Source of the DNA: Elusimicrobiota bacterium | GTDB lineage: Bacteria; Elusimicrobiota; UBA8919 | Direction: 5' to 3' | DNA: 5,488 bases | NCBI GenBank assembly: GCA_003452965.1 | Contig: DMMW01000020.1 | Location: 1 to 5,488 of the forward strand | In this document: one piece after another, positions 4,448 to 5,488 of the stretch | Numbering within the stretch: position 1 is the first letter of the stretch | Layout: every line of letters starts with the position of its first letter | Program-made: the position numbers and the translations under genes | Notes under the pieces: model-generated | Told to the model about the DNA's origin: nothing | The model's database searches: none | What the model saw: the letters and a program-made list of their open reading frames with translations, nothing else

Positions 4448-5488
4448 TTACTTTGGTTTAGTGTATCTGGTTTTAGTGAATATCTTATCGTATTCTGTAT
4501 TATCCAGTTTGTTATGATATTTGCATGTGTCGCCCCAAACATCATCTATAACTTTTGTTGCGTTGTTATCAATTTTTGTATATGCATCTATTAGTTCAGG
4601 TCCGATACCGGTGTTGCTCAAATCCGTAATAATGCTGATACTTTCTAATTTGGTTTTAATCCTATTTAATGCATCACTATTCATGCTTATATGTTTATAT
4701 TCATGATTCCATAATTCTTTTAAAAAAGTATTCCAATAAGTCAACTGATTTTTATCAATATTCTTGGGTATATCCCAATATGGCAACATTATTGTATCTT
4801 GATATGAAATTTTTACATCAGTTATTCTTATTTTAGGAACGATATCAAATTCTGCATAATATTTATAGGTTACTTCCGGTTTTTTTGTGGATATTGTCAG
4901 TGATTTTTCATTGTTTAATCCTATGACTGATTCCGCTACATTTAAAAATGCATCATCAAAGTTTTTACCGGTTATATAATAATATTCGTAAGCAATTTCT
5001 GAATAACCCTTACTGGTTAATAAAGGCATTTCCTTAAAGAATTTGAATGTTTCATATACCCTCCTTGTCGGTTTTATATTTTCCGGTACGTTTATAAGCT
5101 TTATATCTATTTCCTCATCAGTTTCTGAAACTGTTCTTTTATTTATGTTTTCGCTCGTTCCCGTTAAGTCACTGATAAGTTCAAAATACCAGGTAGTCGA
5201 TTGAATCTTTTTGTCATCGGTTACCGTTACCTTTATTTCATATAAATCCGGAATTAATGAATCATTGATATTATGAAAATATCTATTTCTATTTTCTATA
5301 GTAGGTGTCATGAAGGCTTTGTACAATTTTTCTTTTCCAATTATAGATAATTCAACGGAATAGATATATGTTGCATCACCATCGGGATTTATTGTCATTG
5401 CAATGACAGGGTTGGTTTCGGTTACAGTGCTGTTGTTTATCGGGATGTAATCACTGAATCGGGAATATTCGATTGTTGTAGTACCGAT
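4448..5488 (-). CDS. Ig-like plus DUF922 (HExxH) protein, C-terminal part; N-terminus outside window
   Basis: The frame is open through the window edge, so the Met codon at 5396-5398 is internal and not a start. The visible part is 346 aa. The first 105 or so residues form an Ig-like or cadherin-like sandwich ending in DLYEIKVTVTDD and TTWYFEL. An acidic linker follows (SETDEEIDI). A DUF922 domain then covers about residues 145-346: VTYKYYAEFDIVPKIRITDV, YQDTIMLPYWDIP, WNTFLKELW, and HEYKH at residues 262-266 (4691-4705). HExxH binds zinc in many metallopeptidases and is conserved in DUF922 proteins, which are generally exported, so a zinc protease role is plausible but unproven. From memory many relatives end with a YDxxTxHG segment; here the end reads YDKIFTKT, so a usual His may be missing. 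A signal peptide and more Ig domains would be upstream. Confidence 0.85.
   Translation of the reverse strand: MGTTTIEYSRFSDYIPINNSTVTETNPVIAMTINPDGDATYIYSVELSIIGKEKLYKAFMTPTIENRNRYFHNINDSLIPDLYEIKVTVTDDKKIQSTTWYFELISDLTGTSENINKRTVSETDEEIDIKLINVPENIKPTRRVYETFKFFKEMPLLTSKGYSEIAYEYYYITGKNFDDAFLNVAESVIGLNNEKSLTISTKKPEVTYKYYAEFDIVPKIRITDVKISYQDTIMLPYWDIPKNIDKNQLTYWNTFLKELWNHEYKHISMNSDALNRIKTKLESISIITDLSNTGIGPELIDAYTKIDNNATKVIDDVWGDTCKYHNKLDNTEYDKIFTKTRYTKPK

Noticed and set aside
279..4450. Possible reassignment of TGA, since all visible genes end in TAA or TAG
   Set aside because: Gene lengths are normal under the standard code, no conserved domain is broken by TGA, and avoidance of TGA is common in AT-rich genomes.
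4342..4706. Reading frames on both strands overlapping the DUF922 gene end (4342-4545, 4349-4594, 4521-4706)
   Set aside because: They lie over the well-supported DUF922 frame, have no ribosome sites and no family resemblance.
1..5488. CRISPR array, transposon ends, tRNA or rRNA
   Set aside because: No regularly spaced repeats, no transposase or terminal inverted repeats, and no tRNA or rRNA-like conserved segments were seen on either strand.

Overview
The window is an AT-rich bacterial fragment in which every gene I can support lies on the minus strand, so transcription runs from high to low coordinates. The visible lipoprotein, the DUF4912 protein and the response regulators fit a Gram-negative-type bacterium. 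The combination of a DUF4912 protein, a small soluble Ig-like protein and a GIY-YIG-like protein recalls uncultured lineages such as Omnitrophota and relatives. That is an impression from memory, not a test. Stop codons are TAA or TAG in every gene whose end is visible. There are no RNA genes, insertion sequences or CRISPR arrays.

Layout in the direction of transcription. (1) 5488-4448: the C-terminal part of a large, probably exported protein with an Ig-like domain followed by a DUF922 domain carrying HExxH; its N-terminus lies outside the window. (2) About 4447-4070: a gene-free stretch with several inverted repeats. (3) 3957-3487: a MarR-family repressor behind a near-consensus promoter. 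(4) 3391-3008: a stand-alone receiver protein whose phosphoacceptor Asp is Lys. (5) 2937-2074: a DUF4912 protein with a C-terminal beta-sandwich. (6) 1938-554: four small genes in series, encoding a two-helix membrane protein, a soluble Ig-like protein, a DUF4398-like helical lipoprotein and a GIY-YIG-like protein; all have Shine-Dalgarno sites and the last two are only 15 nt apart. (7) 398-279: a 39-codon gene with its own near-consensus promoter. (8) 219-1: the start of a second receiver protein with intact active-site Asp residues.

How they may work together: the regulators (MarR, an atypical receiver, a canonical receiver) flank a set of small proteins of unknown role, some membrane-linked and some soluble. 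No histidine kinase is present. The promoters of the MarR gene and of the 39-codon gene share a layout: TTGACA, a 17-nt spacer containing an AATATT-centred dyad, and a TATA-like -10. This suggests, without proving, joint control by the MarR protein. The best candidates for undescribed biology are the small-gene cluster, the Lys-substituted receiver and the promoter-driven 39-aa protein.
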